Shown: piece after piece, positions 11,487 through 21,514 of the stretch | Numbering within the stretch: position 1 is the stretch's first letter | Layout of the letters: each line of letters begins with the position of its first letter | Source: Lepas anatifera | Taxonomy: Eukaryota > Arthropoda > Thecostraca > Lepadidae | Length of the DNA: 64,000 nt | NCBI GenBank assembly: GCA_034440635.1 | Contig: JAOTON010001926.1 | Coordinates: 38,102-102,101 of the forward strand | Direction of reading: 5' to 3' | Program-made: the position numbers and the translations under genes | Notes under the pieces: generated by a model | The model's input: the letters and a program-made list of their open reading frames with translations, nothing else | What the model was told of the DNA's origin: nothing | Databases searched by the model: none

Positions 11487-12313
11487 TTAACACGCGCATT
11501 GACGGGGACTCGGGTTGTTTCAAGGTAGCGTAAAAACGGTGGCGCGCAGCGCCGCCGTACTTGACATACCTTTTTCCTGATCATTTTTACAACTTTTGTC
11601 AAAATTTTAAGCTTAGGTCGTCTCAGGTCAGGTCACCAGTACAGGTCAAGTGACCTGGCCTCAAAAAAATTCAAGAAAACATAAGTCAGAGCATGATGAA
11701 CTTATCCAATTGAAAGTTATATCACATAATGATCCCACCGAGTTCTCTAAAATAAGTTCCGGTATTTTTATATCAATGACCTAAAGTCAGCTACGAGCCA
11801 TGACCTATCCATTGGAAATACATGGAAAAAATGGTTTTAACTGAATAACTTATTAATGGATGGCGATAACGCCTTTATTGTGACTGCATTAGATTTTCCA
11901 TGTCCTTACGGTTTTAGAAATATACATTTTACCTAATTTAACCTTGACCTGAACTCAGGTCAGGTCAAATCTCCTATTTGACATAGCAAGGTCATATTAT
12001 ATATCATTCGATTTGGCTTGCTGCGGGGAATCGAAGGGTTTAAATTGTGTTGCTCTATCTTTACTTGTTCAGATGAAATGACCGAAAATCTTCATTTACA
12101 TGTTATCCCTATGACGGTATGTATTGACCTCTAGTGACCTCAAATGTGTCCTGACAAAAAATGGTTCAGATATTTCCGATAGAAAAGTAGGTGGGTTACC
12201 CAACGCCGTTTACTTTTTTCGCTATCTAGCATGGTTCTCGAGATCTTAGGGGGCGGGTACCCGTCCCCCGTCAAAGCGAAGGTGGCTCAGACCCCCGTCA
12301 ATGCGCGTGTTAA
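11487..12313. mobile_element. TTAA-bounded MITE (ACACGCGCATTGACGG family), copy 2
   Basis: Starts TTAACACGCGCATTGACGG and ends CAATGCGCGTGTTAA, 827 bp. Colinear with 7848-8741: AAAAACGGTGGCGCGC near the left end, TCATATTATATATCATTCGA in the middle, CTCGAGATCTTAGGGGGC at the right. GGTCA-rich interior. Confidence 0.85.
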
Positions 12314-12346
12314 AAAAACCGGTCAGCACACCAAATGGCGGGCCTA

Positions 12347-12367
12347 GTTAGGTTAGGTTAGGTTAGG
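12347..12367 (+). repeat. Short (TTAGG)4 tract
   Basis: Four copies of TTAGG in tandem. This equals the arthropod telomere unit, but the tract is only about 20 bp and abuts a MITE end, so it cannot be used as evidence for a telomere or for a taxon. Confidence 0.6.
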
Positions 12368-12937
12368 AACCAGTTCTTGCACGCTTAATGCACAGTTTAG
12401 AAAATGAGAGCTCTTCGCAGTTTTCCATGGCTTGGCTCAATTTGAGCATCCGTTAAAATCTTATTGAAAATTGGAGCACGTCTTTTGGTCGCATGAATTT
12501 GTCTAAAGAATATTCGGGGCTAATTTCACTGAATTGCAATTTGTCAGCGAAACCAAATACAAAACCGTTTTGGTATATCTTTTTAATTTTCTCGACAAAA
12601 TAGTGCGTTCAAACACATTTCAAGTGCGTACATATATCATTGCAAAAGTTACATTGGTATAAATCCTCCCAGAATTGTGTCAAATAGCGCATTTGACGCA
12701 AGACGGTACTCATAGGCGATATGAGCTGTGTGCGATAGCAAGGAAAGGTGAGAGCCACGGGGAACTTTGTCACAGGGGTGTTGCGGGAGATTTCGACGGA
12801 ATTAGCCGGGTTGGAACATGTTTGCTTCTTTACCCAAGTGATAGAGTTGCGGGACATCTAGAAGTGTATGCGCCTATCACCACTATAGGTGGAATATTCC
12901 TGAAAAGCTCTACTTCAGCACGTGAAAAATGAGCAAC
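12368..12937. other. No gene recognised
   Basis: Short open frames only (12609-12857 on minus, 12675-12932 on plus, overlapping each other). No domain recognised. Confidence 0.35.
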
Positions 12938-13093
12938 CAGTGGCGAATTCAGGGCTTCATTTCGGAAGGGGATCAGGGGCTCGAGCCTCCCTCGTCATTA
13001 CCTCGGATCAGCCTCCGGCTATGTATTTACTACAAGCAATTTGACATTTTGGGGGATCGAGTTCTCATAAGCCCCCCCTTGTATCAGCCACTG
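12938..13093. mobile_element. MITE family C, copy 2
   Basis: Starts CAGTGGCGAATTCAGGGC and ends GTATCAGCCACTG. The interior TACCTCGGATCAGCCTCCGG and GCTATGTATTTA match family C. Confidence 0.65.
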
Positions 13094-13199
13094 TAAGCAA
13101 CTATTCCCCGATGTCAGCTGAGGTTATTTACTGAATCCTTCTTCATCGGCTACTCATCATCCTCTAGCATCGGACCGAAATTTCAGACGGCGCGTCAGG

Positions 13200-13760
13200 T
13201 TCTGAAATACTAATATCAGCGGGACTCATTACTGGTGACAATGAGCTGGAACGACAAGATATGTCAGGACAAAAAGAAACCGACACTTTTCCCGGGAGTT
13301 GAAGCTGCGATAGGAGACGACTGCATGATAGAAACTCGCCATCCAGTATGTCGTCAGAATACGGTCCTCATGAGAAAAAGGGAGCCAAACGCAAAAGTTC
13401 AGACTTTTCCGTCGTGTTCTGCCATCACCTCTTGTCACCGAGACTGCTAGCAAGTCACATCCCCGGGCCCAAAAGGTGCTAACAATATTGGTCGGCGTAT
13501 CAATTTCCGAGGCTATAACGGCGTCGCCACAGCAAGTAATGACAGAACACGGCGGAAAAGTCTGAAGCACACATTTGGGGTGACGCGTACATTCTTCCCT
13601 CATGAGAAGTGTACGCTGATGACACACTGGATGAGTGACTATTTCCGTGCAGTCTTCGCCGCCCGTTGTATCTACTTCCAGTCAAACCCTTAGCTGTCGT
13701 TGTTTTGCAGGGGCTGATTTCCCCAGACTGCTTTCTTTTTGCCTGAAAAAATATAGCCAT
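13200..13760. repeat. Imperfect foldback inverted repeat, arms ~240 bp
   Basis: The left arm (about 13235-13440) carries TCATGAGAAAAAGG, GTTCAGACTTTTCCGTCG and TGTTCTGCCATCAC. The right arm carries the inverse (GTGTTCTG..GGCGGAAAAGTCTGAAGC, CCCTCATGAGAAG, ACACACTGGATGAG). The centre is near 13490. Open frames on both strands here (13229-13627 minus, 13235-13450 plus) mirror the repeat. A third weaker match continues near 13880-13990. Confidence 0.6.
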
Positions 13761-14149
13761 TCCAGCGCAACACGCCAGTGATGGTATTCCTCAAGCCTAG
13801 TGTAATACCGTTTGTATTCCTACAGAAGGTTAGCTGTTATCTCGGCAACAGAGTCGGGCGTAGTCCTTACCATACCCATAGTTTGCCCAGATTGCTTCCG
13901 AACTTTTCTGCCGTCTTTTGCGCCATCTTTCCTGCCTCTTCTCTTTTCATTAAGAGCCTCCCGCAAAGCAGTCGTCCCACTTTCTCATCGATGAACGCAA
14001 AATTAGTGTGCTTTCACTACAGTGTATTGTAAAATTTATTTTGAAATCACAGGACATCTTCAAACACTATGTATATAGTTCCTGTATCGATACAGGATCA
14101 TATCACAACTGCATCTTATAATGACGTCATCAATTTTTCCACCCACTTG
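13761..14149. other. No gene recognised
   Basis: Contains a weak further match to the adjacent foldback arm (around 13900-13990). No exon identified. Confidence 0.3.
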
Positions 14150-14924
14150 GGGCATTCCAGGACAAAACGACCAAAAATATTTCAATTTGACACCACCATG
14201 TCTAGAAAAAATCTGAAATTTTGTCTCCGGGGTAGTTTTGGGCCAGAAACACGCCTGTGAGAATCTTAGCCCCCTCCGACCAACGGTGACCGAGTTATAG
14301 CCCGAGGCATTTTCGGGAGGTCACGTTGTAGACTCATGTTTGACGCTTCATAACTTAACAACGCATCACCTGATTAACAAGTTTTGTATATCATTGAACT
14401 CGTCTTGAATTATAGTTTATTTTGAAAAAAGAAAATGTTAAGATTTGAAAATTTTTGACTTTTAATTTGTTTGACCTTTTCCTTTTGACCTAGCTTGACC
14501 TTTTCCCAGTTGAAATTGCCCTTTTAGACACCTCAAAAATGTTTCTTCATAAAATATCTTTCGATAGCAAAAATAAAAAAATGCGTTCTTGCAATAAGTT
14601 CCGAATATTTAGCACCTAAGGTAGGTATGTACACGGTTTTTGACCATTGCGGTAGTACAGCCTTATGTTTAACGCCGCAAATATAGCGATTGCTTTTGTA
14701 ATTGGTCGCTGGAAATCATACTCCATTGTCTTTACGAAATTTTAATCGTACAAGTATCCGAATTTATGACAATTAACACGCGCCCACCCGAGGGGGTGGG
14801 CAACCGGCGTCCTCAGGTCTCTACAGGTAGTAAAAACACCTTCGCGCAGAGCCACCGTACTCCATCTGCCTCTAACACAACATTTTGCAACTTCTGGAAA
14901 AATAATTTAGGTCAACTGGGAGGT

Positions 14925-15558
14925 GGTAGGTACCGTAAATGCTGAAGGCCAGCAGGCAACTCAGTGGTGAGGGGGTGACCTGAGGTAGACGGTCGTCGTT
15001 ATGCCTTGTGGGACTTTCAACTTTGTTTCCTTGATTAACACTTTATCGTGGGAGTTGCTCGTTTGGGTGGTGGGGTCAGGGTCTCCGTAAAAAGTCCCTT
15101 GATGACTCTAGTGAGACACCTACTCCTAAAACCGCCTCCTTGCCGCCCCGGTAGCTCAGTTGGTAGAGCGTTGGGCTCCGGCCCGCGGCTCAGAAGCATG
15201 CAGTGGCAGTGCATGTCCAGGCTTGGGATCGGTTCCGCTGAGACGCTCCGGCGCTCAATAGCTTACCCGACGTACAGGTCGGCTGGCAACTGACTGGTGA
15301 GAGGGTGACCTGAGCGGGGCGGCCGTCCCTGTGCTGTGTGGGACGTTAAACGTTGGCTTCTAAAATCAACCCTTCATTGTGGGAGTTGCTCGTTCGGATG
15401 GTGGGGTCGGGGTCTCCGTGACAAGTCCATTGATGACTTTAGTGAGACCCCGACTCCAACAATCGAACTGAGAACAACTTGTACAAAATGTATAAAAAAA
15501 CTGAACTGGCAACAACTTGGGCAATATTTATAAACAGAAAAACTGCAGCCATTAAAAG
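14925..15558 (+). mobile_element. Older SINE family 1 variant, split by a younger SINE
   Basis: The older copy lies at 14925-15133 and resumes at about 15500-15558 (ACTGAACTGGCAACAACTTG..GCAGCCATTAA). Its uninterrupted counterpart is at 60350-60632, where CCTACTCCTAAAACTGAACT is continuous. The younger SINE therefore landed in the AAAAC stretch. It shares the GGTGGGGTC..GTCTCCGT body with family 1 but has a different 5' half (AACTGGGAGGTGGTA). Confidence 0.75.
15142..15499 (+). mobile_element. tRNA-derived SINE family 1, full-length, nested
   Basis: The head GCCCCGGTAGCTCAGTTGG plus TAGAGCGTTGGGCTCCGG is a clear tRNA-like A-box region, with GGGATCGGTTCC as a B-box-like stretch. The body ends GGTGGGGTCGGGGTCTCCG, TGACTTTAGTGAGACCCCGA and an A-rich 3' end at 15491-15499. 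It lies inside an older SINE inside the TTAA element, so three insertion layers are visible. Very similar to 40503-40858. Confidence 0.85.
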
Positions 15559-17418
15559 TTATAAAAAGGGATTCCTTGTTTCGAGGGAGACGAGGGCAAA
15601 TGAACTTATTAATAATGAACCTTTCAGCCTTAAACGAAAATTTACAAAGATGTCGCGACCTTATCAATAATTGAAACAAGTATAACTTATCCTATGAGCA
15701 CCACTAACTCACACAATTACATCGTTCCCGGAGATGGAAAATAGTATCGATGCAAGCTGATCCAGTGCAGCACAGCATATGTTTGATAGGATTCATGCAA
15801 TGTAAACAAACGTGTCTGAAAGGCTTTCATTCCCAAAAAGTAATTTGAATCTGCTCATATATTCGACAAAATGTCCTGAAATTGTAACGCATTCGACTTG
15901 GTCGCTTGAACAGGTTGCCTCATGATATTTTTACAAGGTGATCATTTCATAGCTGACACGGATCCGAGAATCCCAGATAAATAATGACACAGTGCACTGG
16001 GAGTGATGCCGCTAAATAGCCAGTTTTAATCATTACCGAATATGTTACATACAATCGTTTGGTCGTGTTGCCTTTGAGGTTGCTCAAGGTCACAGTATTT
16101 CTTACGGGAACTAAGTGGAAACCTAAATTTTGTGGCATAATAGGTGACAGAGAAGAGCCGTAGAAAGAAAGGTTCAGCACCATTGGAACACTCTTGTTGA
16201 GCCCAAACGGATTATGTATCTTATAATATTGCCTAGTCAAATGTCAAAATTAACCTGCTTTGACCTAGAGCCAGGCTTAGGTCTGTATGGTAAAAAGAAT
16301 ATTAATCAAACTGCAGAGGCAAGTCAGACACGACAATGTCAAAATACAACCTCCATCGCAATTCTCGACAATTCTCGCAAGTTATCAAAATTTTCCAATC
16401 GCCCCATGAATTTCTAATGGAAAGATCATGACCTTTGCCCTGCTCCCGGTTATCGATATAGAAATCCTGCTACGAAAGATTATCTTGCTAGGCGATCTTA
16501 CTATGTAATGCGATTCTAACCACGATAGGCTAAATTTGATATGATTTATGCACCTCTCAAAGTTTGAGGTTAGGTCTCTTGACCTGGGTTGGCGGTCTGA
16601 CCTGGTATGACCCAGACCTAAAATTTTTCCAGAAGCTGCAAAAATTTCGAGTTAGAGGTACATGAAGTACGGTGGCGCTGCGCGAAGGTGTTTTTTTTAC
16701 TACCTGTGGAAACCTGAGGAGGCCGGTTGCCCACCCCCTCGGGTGGGCGCGTGTTAATTGTCATAAATTCGGATACTTTTATGATTAAAATTTCGTAAAG
16801 ACAATAGAGTAGGATTTCCAGCGACCGATTACAAAAGCAATCGCTATATTTGCGGCGTTAAACATAAGGCTGTACTACCGCAATGGTCAAAAACCGTGTA
16901 CATACCTACCTTAGGTGCTAAATATTCGGAACTTATAGCAAGAAAGCATTTTTTATTTTTGCTATCGAAAGATATTTTATGAAGAAACATTTTTGAGGTG
17001 TCTAAAAGGGCAATTTCAACTGGGAAAAGGTCAAGCTAGGTCAAAAAGGAAAAGGTCAAACAAATTAAAAGTCAAAAATTTTCAAATTTTAACATTTTCT
17101 TTTTTCAAAATAAACTATAATTCAAGACGAGTTCAATGATATACAAAACTTGTTAATCAGGTGATGCGTTGTTGAGTTATGAAGCATCAAACATGAGTCT
17201 ACAACGTGACCTCCCGAAAGTGCCTCGGGCTATAACTCGGTCACCGTTGGTCGGAGGGGGCTGAGATTCTCACAGGCGTGTTTCTGGCCCAAAACTACCC
17301 CGGAGACAAAGTTTCAGATTTTTTCTAGACATGGTGGTGTCAAGCCTTGGTCGATCTGTCCTGGAATGCCCCACTTTCCAATTCATGGTTAGGCAGGAGT
17401 GCACTTCCACACCCATGC

Positions 17419-17590
17419 GGGGATGCATGGCTCAGTGGTAGAGTGCCTGCCTTCTGAGCCACAGGTATCAGGTTCGTGTCCTGACAAAGCCTCTGAATAA
17501 GTTGATCTGATCCCCTAATCCTTACCAATAGGATGAGAGTTGGCGACGCCGTATAACCATGGCAGTTGGTGCGTCGTTAAGCCCAAACAA
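17419..17590 (+). mobile_element. tRNA-derived SINE family 2, good copy
   Basis: GGGGATGCATGGCTCAGTGG plus TAGAGTGCC resembles a pol III A-box, and GGTTCGTGTCC at about 17471 a B-box, with a tRNA-like spacing. The non-tRNA body (CCTCTGAATAAGTTGATC, GATGAGAGTTGGCGACGCCG, TGGTGCGTCGTTAAGCCC) matches 5870-6045. Acceptor and anticodon stems do not form a clean tRNA, so it is not called a tRNA gene. Confidence 0.75.
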
Positions 17591-18985
17591 TTATAATCCA
17601 TAGCCGTGCGACCCGACTACTGGGATTCCACAAAAGAAAAGGAAGGATCAATAGCTATGTTATTGGACCGCAGCACTCCCCCGCTCCATTGCTCGTTTTT
17701 TCCTGCTCTACAATTTTTTAGGCTGAAGAAGGTGCTCAAATGTATTCTCTCACCGACAGTATTGCCCGGAAGACCTGACGTAAAAACATCAGATGAACGG
17801 CTCTGAGTCCCCAAGTCAAGCAGAACTGTTTATTCCCGTGTTGTTTCGGCTAATTTGCCTAAAATTGAATGATTTCAGCAAACGAGATTTCTTCATGCAC
17901 CCCACAGCTCAGAAACTGTTACGCTTTTATGCTGTTGATTGAAAAAGCCATCCACATACGACAAGAACTGTTCCATCTCCAATGGGACCCGATGTTTCTG
18001 GATTCGACCTGCAAGTCTGTAAGTTTTAGATTCAAGGATCCAAGGATAAGGGTTTCGCATTTATCTTGGAACTGGTGCACATCTTTTGATAGCTTGATGA
18101 CCATTTCATAAATTCGTGAGCGCTTCTACCGCAACCATACACACTACAGAGACAGCTGTGATGCGGGTGTCTCACACAGGAAAACACTTTGTCGCGTTTT
18201 ATCTGTTGTGTTCAGCGAAGAACACTGAATCAGCAAGGTAGCAGGAGATTAAAGTTCTAATAACGCATTGGGTGTACATTTTATTGAGATTCGACACCTT
18301 TCAATCGATTCATTTCGTCACGAGTTTTCAAATGAGCTACAGTTTTAGGTACCTGTTTAGGACTTTAAAAAGCTTCCTTCTACGTGCCATTTTGTATTCA
18401 TCATGATAAAATGCACCAACAAAATAGTGAGCCGGATCTGTTCTCAAAGATGCTGCTTTTGCTCCGGCTTAATGTCAATTTGACCTGATGTTCGGTCGGC
18501 TAAATGCGGAAATGCAACACTTTTGTCGTATAAGGCGTCGGTGCATAACATTTGCGTCCTAAAAACAGCATACCCTCGGCCAAAATTAGGAGGCTGGCCC
18601 CACTTTCCGAGAATAGGGACCCGAACCCCAGGCCCCCGGTGGTGACGCCCATGATACACAGGGTATAGTGGCTATAACGCTATTTCGGCCTAATATTGTG
18701 GCATCGTTCTGAATTTTATATCGTGATGTACCTGTATAACAGAGAAAATAAGCTAAGTCCGTGTCTTTTGGGGGATGGATCCACACTTTTCTGTTACTCC
18801 CCCTCCCCTCCCTCCCCACCCAAGCAGCCGTAACCACTCAAATAAAGCCCATTTTGACAGATTTCCTTCAAAAACACTTGCGCATTTGTTTTTTATTTCA
18901 GTCAATTTTGGTTATCCCCAACAATTTCCTTAGATCCACCCCTGTCATCTCTAATGTCTAAACAACGATACAATTGTGGATACGG
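17591..18985. other. No gene recognised; MITE remnants
   Basis: Around 18583-18650 (GGCCCCACTTTCCGAG, CCCCCGGTGGTGACGCCCAT) and 18770-18945 (GGATGGATCCACAC .. CTTAGATCCACCCCTG) there are terminus-like C/G-rich blocks typical of the window's MITEs. The remainder is unassigned. Confidence 0.35.
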
Positions 18986-19145
18986 GCCTGTGGTGGGTAC
19001 AAGGGGGCTAGGGGCTCAATCCCCCACCTGCATGCCAGAGAGCCTATTAGTTATGCATGGTCGGAGGTTGATCCGAGGCAATGCGGGGGGGGTTGTTCAA
19101 GCCCCCTTGCCCCCTCCCCCAAACGAAGTCCTGGATATGCCACTG
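18986..19145. mobile_element. MITE family C, copy 3
   Basis: CTGTGGTGGGTACAAGGGGG at the left and CCTGGATATGCCACTG at the right. The interior TATGCATGGTCGGAGGTTGATC matches family C in this orientation. Confidence 0.55.
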
Positions 19146-19254
19146 GTACTGGCAGAATGTTACGTTACCAAGATGATTAAACGTGGTATTTAAATCTATT
19201 CAATTAGCACACTTGATGGGGGCATCTATGGTCCCGTCCAGAGATTCCTAAACC

Positions 19255-19445
19255 AGAGTGTTGAGGTGTTCTGTCTGCTAATCTGTCTGAAGTGTATGTG
19301 TGTCTCCTAAGCTGTTTGAAGTGTATATCTGTCTCCTAAGCTGTCTGAAGTGTATGTTTAAGGTTTATGTCAGTCTGCTAATCTGTCTGAGGTGTATGTC
19401 TGTGTCCTAATCTGTCTGAGGTGTATATCTGTCTGCTAATCTGGC
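19255..19445 (+). repeat. 29-bp minisatellite carrying CTAAT/CTAAG motifs, upstream of SLC22 exon 1
   Basis: The unit GTCTCCTAAGCTGTCTGAAG plus TGTATATCT is repeated about six to seven times with small changes. Each unit carries CTAAT or CTAAG, close to the metazoan branch-point consensus. The last CTAAT (19436-19440) is about 29 nt before the AG of the acceptor at 19467-19469, and a pyrimidine-rich tract lies between them. Confidence 0.75.
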
Positions 19446-19513
19446 TGTCTCTCGCTCTTGCTCTCCCAGTCCAGAACCTGACTGCTTTGTCCCTCTTCCA
19501 GGCTGGGCTCGGC

Positions 19514-19613
19514 ATGAAGGCTCACAAGAAGGAGCAGCTGGACCCGCTGGTCCAGCAAATCGGAGACATCGGCAAGTGGCAGGTGGTTACCTTCGTCGTC
19601 CTTTCACTGTTCT
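19514..19613 (+). CDS. SLC22-type transporter, exon 1 (N-terminus, TM1 start)
   Basis: This encodes the start of a solute carrier family 22 (organic cation/anion transporter) protein, a plasma-membrane major facilitator. Reading from ATG at 19514 gives MKAHKKEQLDPLVQQIGDIG then KWQVVTFVVLSLF. The IGDIGKWQ segment before a hydrophobic helix is the usual SLC22 N-terminus (family pattern: short charged head, G-x-F/W-Q, TM1). The donor TTCT|GTGAGT at 19614 is strong and leaves phase 1. Upstream acceptors lie at 19467-19469 and 19499-19501; the frame is open above the ATG, so an earlier start in another exon cannot be excluded. I prefer this ATG because the head length fits the family. Confidence 0.8.
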
Positions 19614-20669
19614 GTGAGTGACCTGCACGCCTATATGTTTGTCAGTCGTGACCCGCGCGACGTTTCACAAGGTCATCAGGGGAATAAGGGACGGGAAAAG
19701 CAGCTACGACATGTGCCTAAGTTTTTTGGTAGCAGCATCTTTATCGTACCAATTCTATCCTAATCGGAAAGAGAGTGGGTTTATATGGATTGCTTGTCAT
19801 CAAGCGTAATCCGGAGGAGCTGTTAGCTTTTTTGTCTTTTTCACCGCTTTCGAATTTGTCCGTAGCATAATTTTGCTTAAAGGGGATATGACACCTTCGT
19901 GGGTTTTTCGCTGAGCTACCGATCGAACAGATCATACTGAAAACCTATGGTTCCATGTTTTCTCAGAAGTCACCGCTTTAGGAGACACAGCACTTTTCCT
20001 TTTGAGCCGACTGATCTTACCCCTCTCCTTCCCTCTGTGATCCTCCAGGCCAAGCAGCGCGTCGTCGGTGGTGGCTGCGGCTCGCGCGGGGCTCAGGGGT
20101 TGGGATCCGTCCTTTCAAATCATACTTACCCAAAAATGGTGAGCTCTATGACATAAGACATTCTTGATATGAGTTTTCATGGTAGGCTGTGCCTCCTGGC
20201 TATCTCAGCATGAATTATGCTGTAAAGGTGCCATATTTTCTTTAAAATCATTCTTGTCGCAGTCAAATTACTTGTAGGAAGTATACATGATATTACATTG
20301 TACTTATTATGAGGAATTCAAGTTTGCACGTGACCCATATTTTCAAATGTATATAACAGAATTTGTAAACTTAGGACTTCTTGGGTGCCCGACAAGTGGG
20401 CTTGGCAAAAGGTGGGAACTGCAAAGGTTAACGAAAAAAATATGATTCTATAAATTTCTGATTCTATCAGCCCACCATTTTCTTTTCCTGCCATACATTC
20501 TGAGTCAGAGAGAAAGATGATTTGCCACTTTGAGCAGTTATGGCAGTGGAGGCAGGAAAACGCTAGATCCCTCAGTGGTCATGGTAATCCGGATGTTTGT
20601 ACAAAGCCTTAAAATCGAACATTCTCAATTATTTATACTGTACCTGCAGCGTTATAATCTGGTTTTCAG
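19614..20669 (+). other. SLC22 intron 1 (1056 bp)
   Basis: GTGAGT donor at 19614, AG acceptor at 20668-20669 preceded by TCTGGTTTTC. A second acceptor-like stretch (CCCTCTGTGATCCTCCAG, ending near 20049) is followed by GC-rich sequence, but its translation does not continue the family, so it is not annotated as an exon. Confidence 0.65.
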
Positions 20670-20812
20670 GTATACCTGTGGCCTGGCAACTACTTGCCGT
20701 CACGTTTTACGCGCCAAGCAACATTGACCACTGGTGCACACGTCCGACGGCCTTCTCCAACTGGAGCGTCCTGCAGTGGAGGCAGTACAGCACACCGTAC
20801 ACTGAAGATAAG
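20670..20812 (+). CDS. SLC22-type transporter, exon 2 (TM1 end and extracellular loop)
   Basis: Joined in phase 1 to exon 1 it reads C-IPVAWQLLAVTFYAPSNID then HWCTRPTAFSNWSVLQWRQ and YSTPYTEDK. IPVAWQLLA completes TM1, DHWC is a hallmark of the SLC22 large extracellular loop, and NWS is a potential N-glycosylation site. The loop's cysteines form disulfides in characterised members. Exon of 143 nt, acceptor TTTTCAG, donor AAG|GTGAGA at 20813, leaving phase 0. The exon end and its donor are tandemly duplicated into the intron (annotated separately). Confidence 0.85.
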
Positions 20813-21005
20813 GTGAGAGACCACTGCTTCAGTGATGTCACTGGAGCGTCCTGCAGTGGAGGCAGTACAGCACACCGTTCACTGAGAGGCCACTAATCCA
20901 GTGACGTCACTGAAGCGGCCAGTAGTGGAGGCAGTACAGCACATCGTACGCTGAAGATAAGGTGAGAGACCACTGCTCCAGTGATGTCACTGAAGCGTCC
21001 AGTAG
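20761..21005 (+). repeat. Tandem duplication of exon-2 end and donor, ~80-bp unit
   Basis: CTG(G/A)AGCG(T/G)CC starts at 20761 (the true exon), 20841, 20910 and 20990: spacings 80, 69 and 80 bp. The 69-bp unit has lost about 11 bp, including its donor. Unit 3 keeps GAAGATAAG|GTGAGAGACC with GT at 20962. Reading through from the real donor gives a stop (TAA) at 20894-20896. Confidence 0.85.
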
Positions 21006-21514
21006 TGTAGGTATTATCTTATTTTCTTATCCTCCATTCTTGTATTGTCTTCCATTCTTGTCTGAGAGAGCGCGTCTCTTTTATGCAAGAGCGCGTGGGG
21101 TCTCTGCTCGGCTATCTGGCTATCTTGCTCGTCCTGTTTCCTCCTACCCCGATTGAAATTTCTTCCTGTGGTTTTGGAGACATTCGTGAGTTTCGTAACA
21201 TTCTGTCCAACTCTATTCCGTCTGTAGATTCCCGCCGATTTCCCATTATATGCATAATGCATATATCTGTTGTATTGTATGAGAAAATGGAGGTTTTACA
21301 TGAGCCTCAGGAATTTTACTACCGTGGGTCAATTGACGTGTATCACTTAATGTGATGCCTTGCTATTCTTCAAAACATTTAATGTGAACCATGCCTTCAC
21401 TCGGTTTGACATTGGCTAACCTTTTATTGGTCGAAATTACACCATACACACCATTAATCACTGGTCGGCCTAACTGAATAATTTTTTATTAGAGCCACTC
21501 CCAACAGGCACACT
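21006..21514. other. Intronic sequence, nothing recognised
   Basis: Some short duplicated words (TTCTTGT, GAGAGCGCGT) but no terminal repeats or exon signals that I can support. Confidence 0.35.

Larger units (their letters stand above)
14773..16757. mobile_element. TTAA-bounded element (ACACGCGCCCACCC family)
   Basis: Begins TTAACACGCGCCCACCCGAG and ends CTCGGGTGGGCGCGTGTTAA. The inverted repeat continues inward to about 14940 / 16590 (CTTCGCGCAG..CACCGTACT; AACTTCTGGAAAAAT) and, unusually, outward beyond the TTAA for another ~620 bp. It has been opened by SINE insertions. No transposase seen. Confidence 0.7.
14150..17375. repeat. Giant inverted repeat, arms ~0.79 kb
   Basis: The left arm 14150-14940 is matched in inverse by 16580-17375. 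GGCATTCCAGGACA at the left outer edge answers TGTCCTGGAATGCC at the right, GACACCACCATGTCTAG is shared, as are CCCCTCCGACCAACGGTGAC and TTAACACGCGCCCACCCGAG. The loop of about 1.64 kb holds nested SINEs. Arms are nearly identical by eye. Part of each arm belongs to the TTAA element annotated separately. Confidence 0.85.

Noticed and set aside
12347..12367. Telomeric TTAGG repeat as evidence of an arthropod or a chromosome end
   Set aside because: Only about four units, next to a MITE end; too short for either inference.
15142..15220. tRNA gene (GCCCCGGTAGCTCAGTTGG start)
   Set aside because: The A-box is good, but the T-arm is displaced by extra sequence, a SINE body and A-tail follow, and a second copy exists at 40503.
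17419..17495. tRNA gene (TGGCTCAGTGGTAGAGTG, GGTTCGTGTCC)
   Set aside because: No matching acceptor stem; it is continuous with a repeated non-tRNA body shared with 5870-6045.
20050..20110. Alternative exon after the acceptor-like CCTCCAG near 20049
   Set aside because: The GC-rich sequence gives no family-like peptide and exons 1 and 2 join perfectly in phase across it.
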